DNA of 13,400 nt from JAGQTE01 sp964648005 (GTDB lineage: Bacteria > Actinomycetota > Acidimicrobiia > Acidimicrobiales > Acidimicrobilacustridaceae), in the NCBI GenBank assembly GCA_964648005.1, contig CAZYKR010000103.1, positions 1 to 13,400 of the forward strand, given 5' to 3'. The position numbers and the translations under genes are program-made. This document shows positions 1-6,766 of this stretch, in pieces (the stretch's first letter is position 1; each line of letters opens with the position of its first letter). The notes beneath the pieces are model-generated. The model saw nothing but the letters and a program-made list of their open reading frames with translations. It ran no database searches and had not been told where the DNA came from.

Positions 1-1228
1 CCTTGGCGCGGCGGATGAACTCGCCCCGCAGGCGGGCCCGGGTGGTCTGCGGGGGCGACTCGACCGCCTCGTCGATCATGGCGTCGGTCACGGTGCGCTC
101 GACCAGGCCGCGGTCCTGGAGCTTGTAGAAGACCCCGCGCGTGCGGCTGACGTCGTGGTACTGCAGATCGAGCAGGGCGACGCGCGGGTGGCTGAGCGGC
201 AGGTCGTGCTTGGCCCGGTAGCGCTCGACCAGGTTGTGCTTGATGACCCAGTCGACCTCGCGGTCGAGTCGGAACGGGTCGATCTCGAGGTTGGTGATGC
301 AGTGCTCCCACATGTCGAGCGCCCGCTTCTCGAGCGGCTGCAGGTCGCGCCGCTCGGCGTACTTGAGGGCCCGGTCGAGGTACTCGCGCTGGATGTCGAG
401 GGCCGACATCTCGCGCCCGTTGGCGAGGCGGACCCGGCGCTGGCAGGTGAGGTCGTGGCTGATCTCGCGGATGGCGCGGATGGGGTTCTCGAGCGTCATG
501 TCCCGGGGCTGCACCAGCGGGTCCTCGAGCATGCGCAGCAGGAGGGCAGCGGCGCCGACCTTCAGGAACGTCGTGTACTCGCTCATGTTCGAGTCGCCCA
601 CGATGACGTGCAGCCGCCGGTAGCGCTCGGCGTCGGCGTGGGGCTCGTCGCGGGTGTTGATGATCGGACGCGACCGCGTCGTGGCCGACGAGACGCCTTC
701 CCAGATGTGCTCGGCGCGCTGGCTGATGCAGAACATGGCACCGCGAGCGGTCTGCAGCACCTTGCCGGCACCGGCGTAGATCTGGCGAGACACCAGGAAC
801 GGGATCAGCACCTCGGCGTACTGGCTGAAGTCGTCGCGGCGCGAGGTCAGGTAGTTCTCGTGGCAGCCGTAGGAGTTGCCGGCCGAGTCGGTGTTGTTCT
901 TGAACAGGTAGATGGTGCCCCGGATGCCTTCTTCCGAGAGTCGCTGCTCCGCCGACTCCAGGAGCTGTTCGAGGATCCGCTCGCCGGCACGGTCGTGGGC
1001 GACCAGGTCGTCGACGGCGTCGCACTCCGGGGTGGCGTACTCGGGGTGCGAACCGACGTCGAGGTACAGGCGCGCGCCGTTGGCGAGGAAGACGTTCGAC
1101 GAGCGCCCCCACGACACGACCCGCCGGAACAGGTACCGGGCGACCTCGTCGGGACTGAGGCGGCGCTGGCCGCGGAGCGTGCAGGTGACCCCGTACTCGT
1201 TCTCGAGACCGAAGATCCTGCGCTCCAC
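1..1228 (-). CDS. pafA: Pup--protein ligase PafA (3' end beyond window)
   Basis: PafA forms the isopeptide bond between the C-terminal glutamate of Pup and substrate lysines, using ATP through a carboxylate-amine/glutamine-synthetase-like fold. About 409 residues are visible of roughly 450 usual, and the frame is still open at base 1. Chosen start is GTG at 1228, 4 nt after the prcA stop; it gives the family N-terminus VERRIFGLENEYGV, with Glu9 in the metal/ATP-binding position. Asp57 in RLYLDVGSHPEY matches the catalytic base of mycobacterial PafA. Further family blocks are YLFKNNTDSAGNSYGCHENY, RAEHIWEGVSSATTRSRP, INTRDEPHADAERYRRLH and, at the edge, TTRARLRGEF. It is the last visible gene of the proteasome operon and is probably translationally coupled to prcA. 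Dop, encoded at 2991-4505, is its paralogue; this copy lacks the Dop-specific insertion and is the ligase. Confidence 0.97.
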   Translation of the reverse strand, partial: MERRIFGLENEYGVTCTLRGQRRLSPDEVARYLFRRVVSWGRSSNVFLANGARLYLDVGSHPEYATPECDAVDDLVAHDRAGERILEQLLESAEQRLSEEGIRGTIYLFKNNTDSAGNSYGCHENYLTSRRDDFSQYAEVLIPFLVSRQIYAGAGKVLQTARGAMFCISQRAEHIWEGVSSATTRSRPIINTRDEPHADAERYRRLHVIVGDSNMSEYTTFLKVGAAALLLRMLEDPLVQPRDMTLENPIRAIREISHDLTCQRRVRLANGREMSALDIQREYLDRALKYAERRDLQPLEKRALDMWEHCITNLEIDPFRLDREVDWVIKHNLVERYRAKHDLPLSHPRVALLDLQYHDVSRTRGVFYKLQDRGLVERTVTDAMIDEAVESPPQTTRARLRGEFIRRAK

Positions 1229-1232
1229 CCGC

Positions 1233-1916
1233 TCACCCCCCGCCGAGCAGTTCGGCGATGGCCGGACGCTCGAGGCGCCGGAAGGCCCGGCGCTCGTCGG
1301 TGTACACCAGCAGCGCCGCTTCGAGCTCGTCCGGACCGAGTTGGCGGTCGTCGCCGGCCAGCGCCCGGACGACCACCATCATCGCCTCCGCGGCGCTGAG
1401 GTCGTCCCGCCACCCCTGCTCGAGGCGCTCGGCGATGGCCTCGGCCTCGCCGCCGAGCACGGTGAAGTGGGCTTCGTCCATGACCGTGCCGTCGTAGAGG
1501 ATGTGGAAGAGCTGGTGAGCACCCGCCTCCTCCCCCACCTCGGCGACGAGGATCTCGACCTCGAGTGGCTTCATCTCGTGGGTGAAGATCTGGCCGAGGA
1601 TCTGGGCGTACTGGTTGGCGAGGCTGCGGGCATCGACGTCCTCGCGGCTGAACGAGTAGCCCTTGAGGTCGGCATGGCGGACGCCGGCGATGCGCAGCTG
1701 GTCGAACTCGTTGTACTTGCCGACACCGGCGAAGGCGATGCGGTCGTAGATCTCGGAGATCTTGCGCAGCGTGCTCGACGGGTTCTCGGCACAGATCAAG
1801 ATGCCGTCGGTGCAGGCGACGGCGGCGAGGCTGCGGCCGCGGGCGATGCCCTTGCGGGCGTAGTCCGCCCGATCCTTCATCACCTGCTCAGGCGCGACGT
1901 AGAAGGGCATGCTCAT
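1233..1916 (-). CDS. prcA: Proteasome subunit alpha PrcA
   Basis: This 227-residue protein forms the outer alpha rings of the 20S proteasome, which gate substrate entry and dock the ATPase C-terminal tails. The N-terminus MSMPFYVAPEQVMKDR resembles mycobacterial MSFPYFISPEQ and includes the gating segment and the H0 helix (RADYARKGIARGRS). Other family blocks are AENPSSTLRKISEIYDRI, GKYNEFDQLR and LANQYAQILGQIFT. It has no catalytic N-terminal threonine, as expected for an alpha subunit. The ATG at 1916 overlaps the prcB stop as ATGA, and a CCTCC on the plus strand at 1924-1928 (GGAGG in the mRNA) lies 7 nt upstream, so the start is well supported. The C-terminal tail after the last conserved helix is shorter than in Mycobacterium tuberculosis (total about 248 residues there). 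Confidence 0.97.
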   Translation of the reverse strand: MSMPFYVAPEQVMKDRADYARKGIARGRSLAAVACTDGILICAENPSSTLRKISEIYDRIAFAGVGKYNEFDQLRIAGVRHADLKGYSFSREDVDARSLANQYAQILGQIFTHEMKPLEVEILVAEVGEEAGAHQLFHILYDGTVMDEAHFTVLGGEAEAIAERLEQGWRDDLSAAEAMMVVVRALAGDDRQLGPDELEAALLVYTDERRAFRRLERPAIAELLGGG

Positions 1917-2770
1917 GCGCCGTCCTCCCCCAGGTCGGTGGACGTCTCGGGGACGCGGCGCCGCACGGCGTTGCGCTCCGCCATGGACTCGAGCAGACCG
2001 GCGAAGCGCTCGGCGATCTCGTCGTCGCCGAGGCGCTGGAACCCGTCGGCCGTGATGACGGCGATGACGGGATAGATGCCTCGGATGGCGTCCGGGCCGC
2101 CGGTGGCGGAGTCCTCGTCGGCGGCCTCGAAGAGGGCGGAGATCGCCAGGTCCACGGCCTCGCCGCGGGCCAGGCCCTCGCGGAAGCCGAGCTTGATGAC
2201 CGTGGCGGCGTGGAGGCTGCCGGAGCCGGTGGCGGCGAAGTTCGACTCCTCGTACCGGCCGCCGGTCACGTCGTACTGGAACAGCCGCCCCGCCCGACGG
2301 CGCAGGTCGTACCCGGCGAACAGCGGGACGACCGCCATGCCCTGCATCGCGGCCGGGAGGTGCGAGCGGACCATCTGGCCGAGCTGGTTCGCCTTGCCCT
2401 CGAGCGAGATGGCGTGGCCCTCGACCTTCTCGTAGTGCTCGAGCTGGAGCTGGAAGAGCTTCACCATCTCCATGGCCGGGCCGGCGGCGCCGGCGATGGC
2501 GACGCCCGAGTGGTGATCGGCCGGGAACACCTTCTCGATGGCGCGATGGGCGATGAGGTTGCCGGCCGTCGCTCGCCGGTCGCCGGCCATCACGACGCCG
2601 TCGGCGTGGCGGATGGCCACGACGGTCGTGCCGTGGGTGATCTCGGGTCGGCCGTGGACCGCCGCGTGCTCCAGGCCCTCGAGCGCCAGCGGGCGCAGGC
2701 CGGAGCGACGGGCGAGCTCGATGAAGTCGGGGCCGGGGTCGTCCTCGGCCCGGAAGAAGGGAATCGTCAC
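1913..2770 (-). CDS. prcB: Proteasome subunit beta PrcB (with propeptide)
   Basis: Catalytic beta subunit of the 20S proteasome, 285 residues starting at GTG. The propeptide is residues 1-47, ending ITHG, and autocleavage exposes Thr48 as the N-terminal nucleophile (TTVVAIRHADGVVMAGDRR). Counting from Thr48 as mature residue 1, Asp17 (GDRR) and Lys33 (IEKVF) of the catalytic triad are both present. Other family blocks are LEHYEKVEGHAISL, AAMQGMAVVPLFAGYD, ATGSGS and DEDSATGGPDAIRGIYP. The GTG is only 10 nt after the pup stop codon, and the junction forms a perfect hairpin (2771-2792), which may tune the PrcB to Pup ratio. The gene overlaps prcA by 4 bp. Confidence 0.97.
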   Translation of the reverse strand: MTIPFFRAEDDPGPDFIELARRSGLRPLALEGLEHAAVHGRPEITHGTTVVAIRHADGVVMAGDRRATAGNLIAHRAIEKVFPADHHSGVAIAGAAGPAMEMVKLFQLQLEHYEKVEGHAISLEGKANQLGQMVRSHLPAAMQGMAVVPLFAGYDLRRRAGRLFQYDVTGGRYEESNFAATGSGSLHAATVIKLGFREGLARGEAVDLAISALFEAADEDSATGGPDAIRGIYPVIAVITADGFQRLGDDEIAERFAGLLESMAERNAVRRRVPETSTDLGEDGA

Positions 2771-2792
2771 GGCGGGGAGGCTACTCCCCGCC
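2771..2792 (-). promoter_or_regulatory. Perfect hairpin at the pup/prcB junction
   Basis: In the mRNA a 9-base arm GGCGGGGAG (2792-2784) pairs perfectly with CUCCCCGCC (2779-2771) across a 4-nt loop, UAGC, that contains the pup stop codon. The GUG start of prcB is the very next base after the stem. The only purine-rich Shine-Dalgarno-like stretch before prcB (GGGGAG) lies in the 5' arm, so the folded form would hide it. No U-tract follows, so this does not look like an intrinsic terminator. A role in translational coupling or mRNA processing is inference. Confidence 0.6.
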
Positions 2793-2978
2793 CTTTTGGA
2801 CGTAGGACTTCACGAACTCCTCGGCGTTGGTCTCGAGGACGTCGTCGATCTCGTCGAGGAGGTCGTCGAGCTCCGCCTTGAGGGCCTCGCCCTTCTCGGA
2901 GGTGGCGGGGGTCTCGGCCACCTCCTCGGCATCCTGGCGGGCCGGTGCGGTCTTCTTGATCTGCTCTCGTTCTGGCAT
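2781..2978 (-). CDS. pup: Prokaryotic ubiquitin-like protein Pup (GGE ending)
   Basis: Pup is an intrinsically disordered modifier that marks proteins for the proteasome. This 65-residue protein has a polar N-terminal half that threads into the ATPase pore, then the helical Mpa-binding region ELDDLLDEIDDVLETNAEEF (residues 36-55), then VKSYVQKGGE. The last codon before TAG is GAG, so Pup is made in the ligation-ready Glu form rather than the Gln form of mycobacteria. The ATG at 2978 has GGAG 6 nt upstream (CTCC at 2985-2988 on the plus strand) and lies 12 nt after the dop stop. It has six lysines, including Lys62 next to the C-terminus, the site equivalent to Mtb Lys61, a reported self-pupylation position. 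Confidence 0.97.
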   Translation of the reverse strand: MPEREQIKKTAPARQDAEEVAETPATSEKGEALKAELDDLLDEIDDVLETNAEEFVKSYVQKGGE

Positions 2979-2990
2979 GGTCGTCTCCGG

Positions 2991-4505
2991 TCAGGACCCC
3001 AGCTGCTCGAGGAGCTGGGCGGGGGTCTCGCAGGCCTCCAACAACCTACCGACGTGATCGACCGTTCCGCGGGACGGTTCCATCATGGGGACGCGCCGCA
3101 GCGGGTCCTGGCCGACGTCGAACACGAGCGAGTCCCAGTTCGCCGCCACGATGTCGCCGGGCCACCGCTGCAGGCACTTGCCCCGGAAGTACGCACGGGT
3201 GTCGGTCGGCGGCTCGACCATCGCCCGAACCGCCTCGGCATCGGTGGTGAGGCGTTCGAGGCCTACGCGATCGGCGAGCGACCGCTCCGGACGGATGTCG
3301 TGGTACTGGAGGTCCATCGCCGCCAGCCGGGCGTCGCTCCAGTCGAGGCCGTGCCGCTCGCGGTAGGCCTCGAGCAACCGGTACTTGGCCACCCAGTCGA
3401 GCTGATGCGCCAGCGACATCGGGTCGCGCTCGAGGCCGGTGAGCACCTCCTCCCACCGCCGCAGCACGATGGCGCCCGTCTCGGCGCCCACGGCGTCGAG
3501 CCCGTGCGAGTCGGCGTAGGCCCGGGCGGCAGCGAGCAGCGCCCACTGGATGTCGAGTGCTCGCACCCGGCTGCCGTCGACGAGCTCGTAGGTGCGCTGC
3601 AGGTCGGTGTCGACCGAGACGGCCCGCATGGCAGCGACCGGGCTGACGAACACGAACTCGCGCGGCAGCGCCTGGTCCTCGACCATCGCCAGCACGATGG
3701 CGGTGGTGCCGACCTTGAGGAAGGTCGCCACCTCGGACCGGTTGGCGTCGCCGCAGATCACGTGCAGGCGCCGGTACTTCTGGGCGTCGCTGTGGGGTTC
3801 GTCGCGCGTGTTGACGATCGGGCGCTTGAGGGTGGTCTCGAGGCCGACCTCCTCCTCGAAGAAGTCGGCTCGCTGGGTGAGCTGGAACGGGACCTCGTCA
3901 CGGCGCGCACCGGGCACCTCGGTGCCGACCTTGCCGGCGCCGACGAAGATCTGGCGCGAGATGAAGTGCGCCATGGCGTGCACGACGACCTGCCCGAACG
4001 GCACCTGCCGGTCCATGAGGTAGTTCTCGTGGCAGCCGTACGAGTTGCCCTTGCCGTCGGAGTTGTTCTTGTAGACGACGATCTCCTGCCCCTCGGGCAG
4101 CAGCGCCCGGGCGGCGGCCATCGACTCGACCAGGATCCGCTCCGCCGCCGTGTCCCACAGCACGACCCCCATGGCGTCGCGGCACTCGGGGGTCGAGATC
4201 TCCGGGTGGGCGTGGTCGACGTAGTAGCGGGCGCCGTTGGTCAGCACGGCGTTGACGAGGTGCGTCTCGATCTCGGGCGCCAGCGATCCGACGTTCGGCA
4301 TGCCGCGGGCGTCGTTGCCGGGAGACTCGTCCTCGAAGTCCCACGCCGCCTTCGGCGCCGGGCCGTAGCCGGTGCCGCGACGCGCCAGTTCGGTGATGTA
4401 CGCGTTGATCAGCAGCGAGCTCGCCGAGATGGGGTTCGACTCCGGTACGCCACGCTGGACGATGCCGTACTCGGTCTCGATCCCGCAGATCTTCGCGACG
4501 GCCAT
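2991..4505 (-). CDS. dop: Depupylase/deamidase Dop
   Basis: Dop hydrolyses the Pup-substrate isopeptide bond and, in species with Pup-Gln, also deamidates Pup. This 504-residue protein is full length. Glu10 in CGIETEYGI matches the ATP/Mg-binding glutamate, and Asp97 in YYVDHAHPE matches the catalytic aspartate. The region at about residues 41-80, which includes WDFEDESPGNDARG, holds the Dop-loop insertion that distinguishes it from PafA. Other blocks are VYKNNSDGKGNSYGCHENYL, GLETTLKRPIVNTRDEPH and PPTDTRAYFRGKCLQRW. The ATG at 4505 is 10 nt after the ATPase stop; no clear Shine-Dalgarno is seen, so coupling with the upstream gene is likely. Since Pup here ends in Glu, the expected job is depupylation and Pup recycling. 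Confidence 0.96.
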   Translation of the reverse strand: MAVAKICGIETEYGIVQRGVPESNPISASSLLINAYITELARRGTGYGPAPKAAWDFEDESPGNDARGMPNVGSLAPEIETHLVNAVLTNGARYYVDHAHPEISTPECRDAMGVVLWDTAAERILVESMAAARALLPEGQEIVVYKNNSDGKGNSYGCHENYLMDRQVPFGQVVVHAMAHFISRQIFVGAGKVGTEVPGARRDEVPFQLTQRADFFEEEVGLETTLKRPIVNTRDEPHSDAQKYRRLHVICGDANRSEVATFLKVGTTAIVLAMVEDQALPREFVFVSPVAAMRAVSVDTDLQRTYELVDGSRVRALDIQWALLAAARAYADSHGLDAVGAETGAIVLRRWEEVLTGLERDPMSLAHQLDWVAKYRLLEAYRERHGLDWSDARLAAMDLQYHDIRPERSLADRVGLERLTTDAEAVRAMVEPPTDTRAYFRGKCLQRWPGDIVAANWDSLVFDVGQDPLRRVPMMEPSRGTVDHVGRLLEACETPAQLLEQLGS

Positions 4506-4515
4506 GCGCAGAGAC

Positions 4516-6294
4516 TCAGAGGTACTGCCCGGTGGCGACCCGCTCGATGGAGCGTCCGCCCTTGGGCTGCGCGTCCTCGGGCTTCTTCACCAACGTCCGG
4601 ACGTAGACGATCCGCTCGCCCTTCTTGCCCGAGATCTTCGCCCAGTCGTCGGGGTTGGTCGTGTTCGGCAGATCCTCGTGCTCGCGGAACTCCTGGTGCA
4701 CCGAGGCCAGCAGGTCCTCGACGCGCAGGCCGGCGTCGCCGGTGTCGATCTGGCGCTTGATCGCCAGCTTCTTGGCGCGACGCACGATGTTCTCGATCAT
4801 GGCCCCCGAGCTGAAGTCCTTGAAGTACATCAGCTCCTTGTCGCCGTTCTGGTACGTGACCTCGAGGAACTCGTTCTCGGCGTCGGTGGCGTACATCTCG
4901 TCGACGGCCTGCTCGATCATCGCCGCGACCGCCTTGTCGCGATCGCCGCCGCCGAGGCTCGTCACCTCACCAGCGTCGAGCGGGAGGGCGCTGTGCAGGT
5001 AGCGGGAGAAGATCTGTGCCGCCGCCTCGGTGTTGGGGCGCTCGATCTTGATCTTCACGTCGAGCCGGCCAGGGCGCAGGATCGCCGGGTCGATCAGGTC
5101 CTCCCGGTTGGAGGCGCCGATCACGATCACGTTCTTGAGCGACTCGACGCCGTCGATCTCGGTCAGCAGCTGCGGCACGATCGTCGACTCGATGTCGGAG
5201 GAGATGCCGCTGCCGCGGGTGCGGAACAGCGAGTCCATCTCGTCGAAGAAGACGATGACCGGCCAGCCCTCTTCGCTCTTCTCGCGCGCTCGTTGGAAGA
5301 CGAGGCGGATCTGGCGTTCGGTCTCGCCGACGTACTTGTTCAGCAGCTCGGGACCCTTGATGTTCAAGAAGTAGCTGCGCGCCGTCTTGTCGGACGACGT
5401 CTCGGCGACCTTCTTGGCCAGCGAGTTGGCCACCGCCTTGGCGATGAGCGTCTTGCCGCAGCCGGGCGGGCCGTACAGCAAGATGCCCTTCGGCGCGGGC
5501 AGGCTGTAGTCGGCGAACAGCTGTTGGTGCAGGAAGGGCAGCTCGACGGCGTCGGTGATCAGCTCGATCTGTGCGTCGAGGCCGCCGACGTCGGCATAGG
5601 AGATGTCGGGCACCTCTTCGAGCACCAACTCCTCGACCTCGGGCCGGGGCAGCTTCTCGGTCAACAGGCCCGATCGTGGATCGATCAGCACCGTGTCACC
5701 GGCACGGAGGCGCTCGTCGAGCACCCAGGCCGCCAGCTCGACCACGCGCTCCTCGTCGGCCCGGCCGACGATCATCGCCCGGGTGCCGTCCGCCAGCAGC
5801 TCCTTGAGCGTCGCCACCTCGCCGGTGAGCTCGGCGGCGCGCGACAGCACCACGTTCAGCGACTCGTTGAGCACGACCTCCATGCCCCGGCGCAGGTCCC
5901 CGGCGGTGAGGTCGGGATGGACCGACACGCGCATCTTGCGCCCGCCCGAGAACACGTCGACCGTGTCGTCGTCGTTCACGCCCAGGAGCACGCCGTAGGC
6001 GGCCGGCGGCTGGGTCAGCTTGTCGACCTCTTCGCGCAGGGCGGCGATGTGCTCGCGCGCTTCGCGCAGGGTGTAGGTGAGCTTCTCGTTCTGGCTCACG
6101 GCCTGCGCCAGCTGGCCCTTCGTCTCGAGCAACCGCTCCTCGAGCGTTCGCACGCGCTTGGGGGCGTCCTGGAGGCGGCGTCGCAGCCCGACGACCTCCT
6201 CTTCGAGGGCAGCCGCCTGCTCGCGCAGCTCGGCCAACTCGGACTCGTAGGCGTCCAGCGTGGGTTCGTGCTCTGCCTGGTCGATCGGAATCAC
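4516..6294 (-). CDS. mpa: Proteasome-associated AAA ATPase (Mpa/ARC)
   Basis: Hexameric AAA+ unfoldase that binds Pup through N-terminal coiled coils and feeds substrates into the 20S core. With the GTG at 6294 it has 592 residues: coiled coil about 12-95, tandem OB domains about 98-215 (first block AYGVLLGVNDDDTVDVF), Walker A GPPGCGKT 275-282, pore loop KYVG 320-323, Walker B VIVFFDE 346-352, SNRE sensor region, arginine-rich RPGRLD, and the C-terminal GQYL that docks into PrcA pockets. The frame stays open to an ATG at 6405, but the GTG at 6294 has AGGA 8 nt upstream and gives a family-like N-terminus; the extra 37 residues resemble translated spacer. First gene of the proteasome operon, divergent from the ferredoxin gene. 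Confidence 0.96.
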   Translation of the reverse strand: MIPIDQAEHEPTLDAYESELAELREQAAALEEEVVGLRRRLQDAPKRVRTLEERLLETKGQLAQAVSQNEKLTYTLREAREHIAALREEVDKLTQPPAAYGVLLGVNDDDTVDVFSGGRKMRVSVHPDLTAGDLRRGMEVVLNESLNVVLSRAAELTGEVATLKELLADGTRAMIVGRADEERVVELAAWVLDERLRAGDTVLIDPRSGLLTEKLPRPEVEELVLEEVPDISYADVGGLDAQIELITDAVELPFLHQQLFADYSLPAPKGILLYGPPGCGKTLIAKAVANSLAKKVAETSSDKTARSYFLNIKGPELLNKYVGETERQIRLVFQRAREKSEEGWPVIVFFDEMDSLFRTRGSGISSDIESTIVPQLLTEIDGVESLKNVIVIGASNREDLIDPAILRPGRLDVKIKIERPNTEAAAQIFSRYLHSALPLDAGEVTSLGGGDRDKAVAAMIEQAVDEMYATDAENEFLEVTYQNGDKELMYFKDFSSGAMIENIVRRAKKLAIKRQIDTGDAGLRVEDLLASVHQEFREHEDLPNTTNPDDWAKISGKKGERIVYVRTLVKKPEDAQPKGGRSIERVATGQYL

Positions 6295-6302
6295 CCCCTC
6301 GG

Positions 6303-6306
6303 TCCT
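6303..6306 (-). promoter_or_regulatory. Ribosome binding site for mpa
   Basis: TCCT on the plus strand reads AGGA in the mRNA, 8 nt before the GTG at 6294. It favours this start over the ATG at 6405. A GAGGGG immediately against the GTG is too close to act as the Shine-Dalgarno. Confidence 0.45.
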
Positions 6307-6458
6307 GCCTGCGCGGGACCCTACACGCGCCGCGACGCAGATCCACGGACGGTTCGGCGTCGATTTGCCGTCGATGACCTCGGCGTACCACGCTCCGCTG
6401 TGCACCCGTTCGGGAGCAGCACATTTCCACCGGCGTCCCCGGGTTTATTCGGCTCGTT

Positions 6459-6473
6459 CGGTACACTGTGCTC
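6459..6473. promoter_or_regulatory. Imperfect dyad over the putative ferredoxin -10
   Basis: The 15-mer GGTACACTGTGCTCC is an odd-centred dyad (CAC-T-GTG core with outer GG and CC) that matches its own reverse complement at 10 of 14 off-centre positions. It overlaps the candidate -10 box TACACT, so it could be an operator. This is a weak pattern and no regulator is encoded nearby. Confidence 0.25.
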
Positions 6474-6479
6474 CGGAAG

Positions 6480-6499
6480 GCCCGGCACTGGCGCCGGGC
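6480..6499 (+). promoter_or_regulatory. Stem-loop in the ferredoxin 5' leader
   Basis: GCCCGGC (6480-6486) pairs perfectly with GCCGGGC (6493-6499) across a 6-nt loop. It lies downstream of the candidate -10 box and 15 nt before the AAGGA ribosome binding site, so it would be in the leader of the ferredoxin mRNA. No T-run follows, so it is not a typical terminator. Its function is unknown. Confidence 0.35.
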
Positions 6500-6529
6500 T
6501 CACGAGTTGCGAACAAGGATGACGAGACG

Positions 6530-6766
6530 ATGAAGGTCTGGATCGACCAGGATCTCTGCACCGGCGACGGGCTCTGCGAGGAGATCGCTCCTGACGTGTT
6601 CACGCTGCTCGACGACGGGCTGGCGTACGTCAAGGAAGGCGACAAGGTCTTCTCGGATCCGGGTGGTCCCGACGGCCTGGCCAACGTGCCGGCCGGTCAG
6701 GAAGAGGCCGTGATCGAGTCCGCCGAGGAGTGCCCCGGCGAGTGCATCTTCATCGAGATCGAGTAG
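6530..6766 (+). CDS. Single-cluster ferredoxin, CxxDxxC type
   Basis: This 78-residue acidic protein is a small bacterial ferredoxin of the kind often found in actinobacteria. Cysteines are at 10, 16, 68 and 72. The cluster motif is C10-T-G-D13-G-L-C16, with C68-P as the distal ligand. The central position, usually Cys in [4Fe-4S] and a non-ligand in [3Fe-4S] proteins, is Asp, as in Pyrococcus furiosus ferredoxin (CIGDAIC), where Asp is a cluster ligand. A [4Fe-4S] or convertible [3Fe-4S] cluster is therefore likely. The ATG at 6530 has AAGGA 10 nt upstream. The upstream in-frame region reads as spacer, so the longer frame was not used. The electron partner is unknown; no P450 or reductase is present nearby. 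Confidence 0.9.
   Translation: MKVWIDQDLCTGDGLCEEIAPDVFTLLDDGLAYVKEGDKVFSDPGGPDGLANVPAGQEEAVIESAEECPGECIFIEIE
6725..6730 (+). promoter_or_regulatory. Ribosome binding site for yqgE
   Basis: GAGGAG lies inside the ferredoxin gene, 11 nt before the GTG at 6742, and is the best Shine-Dalgarno in this area. It supports GTG 6742 rather than GTG 6730, which it would overlap. Confidence 0.45.

Larger units (their letters stand above)
6295..6529. promoter_or_regulatory. Divergent spacer between mpa and ferredoxin gene
   Basis: This 235-bp spacer separates the proteasome operon from the ferredoxin/yqgE pair and must hold the promoters for at least the plus-strand unit. On the plus strand TACACT at 6462-6467 fits a TAnnnT -10 box, but no convincing -35 is seen. 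On the minus strand TAGGGT (6318-6323) preceded by TG is a possible extended -10; if used it would give a very short mpa leader and rule out the ATG at 6405. Both assignments are weak. The segment is less GC-rich around 6421-6470 than the flanking genes. Confidence 0.45.

Noticed and set aside
155..1399. 414-codon open frame on the plus strand
   Set aside because: It is antisense to pafA and prcA, whose minus-strand frames carry clear conserved motifs. Its Val/Asp/Arg-rich composition is typical of antisense shadows in GC-rich genes.
2538..4760. 740-codon open frame on the plus strand
   Set aside because: Antisense to prcB, pup and dop. It has no recognisable motif and low-complexity composition, and it crosses several real gene boundaries.
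4372..6522. 716-codon open frame on the plus strand
   Set aside because: Antisense to the proteasome ATPase, which is unmistakable on the minus strand; the frame is a GC-rich shadow.
6260..6529. N-terminal extension of the ferredoxin by 90 residues
   Set aside because: The added part would read back through the mpa start and the promoter spacer, has no conserved features, and the ATG at 6530 has its own ribosome binding site.
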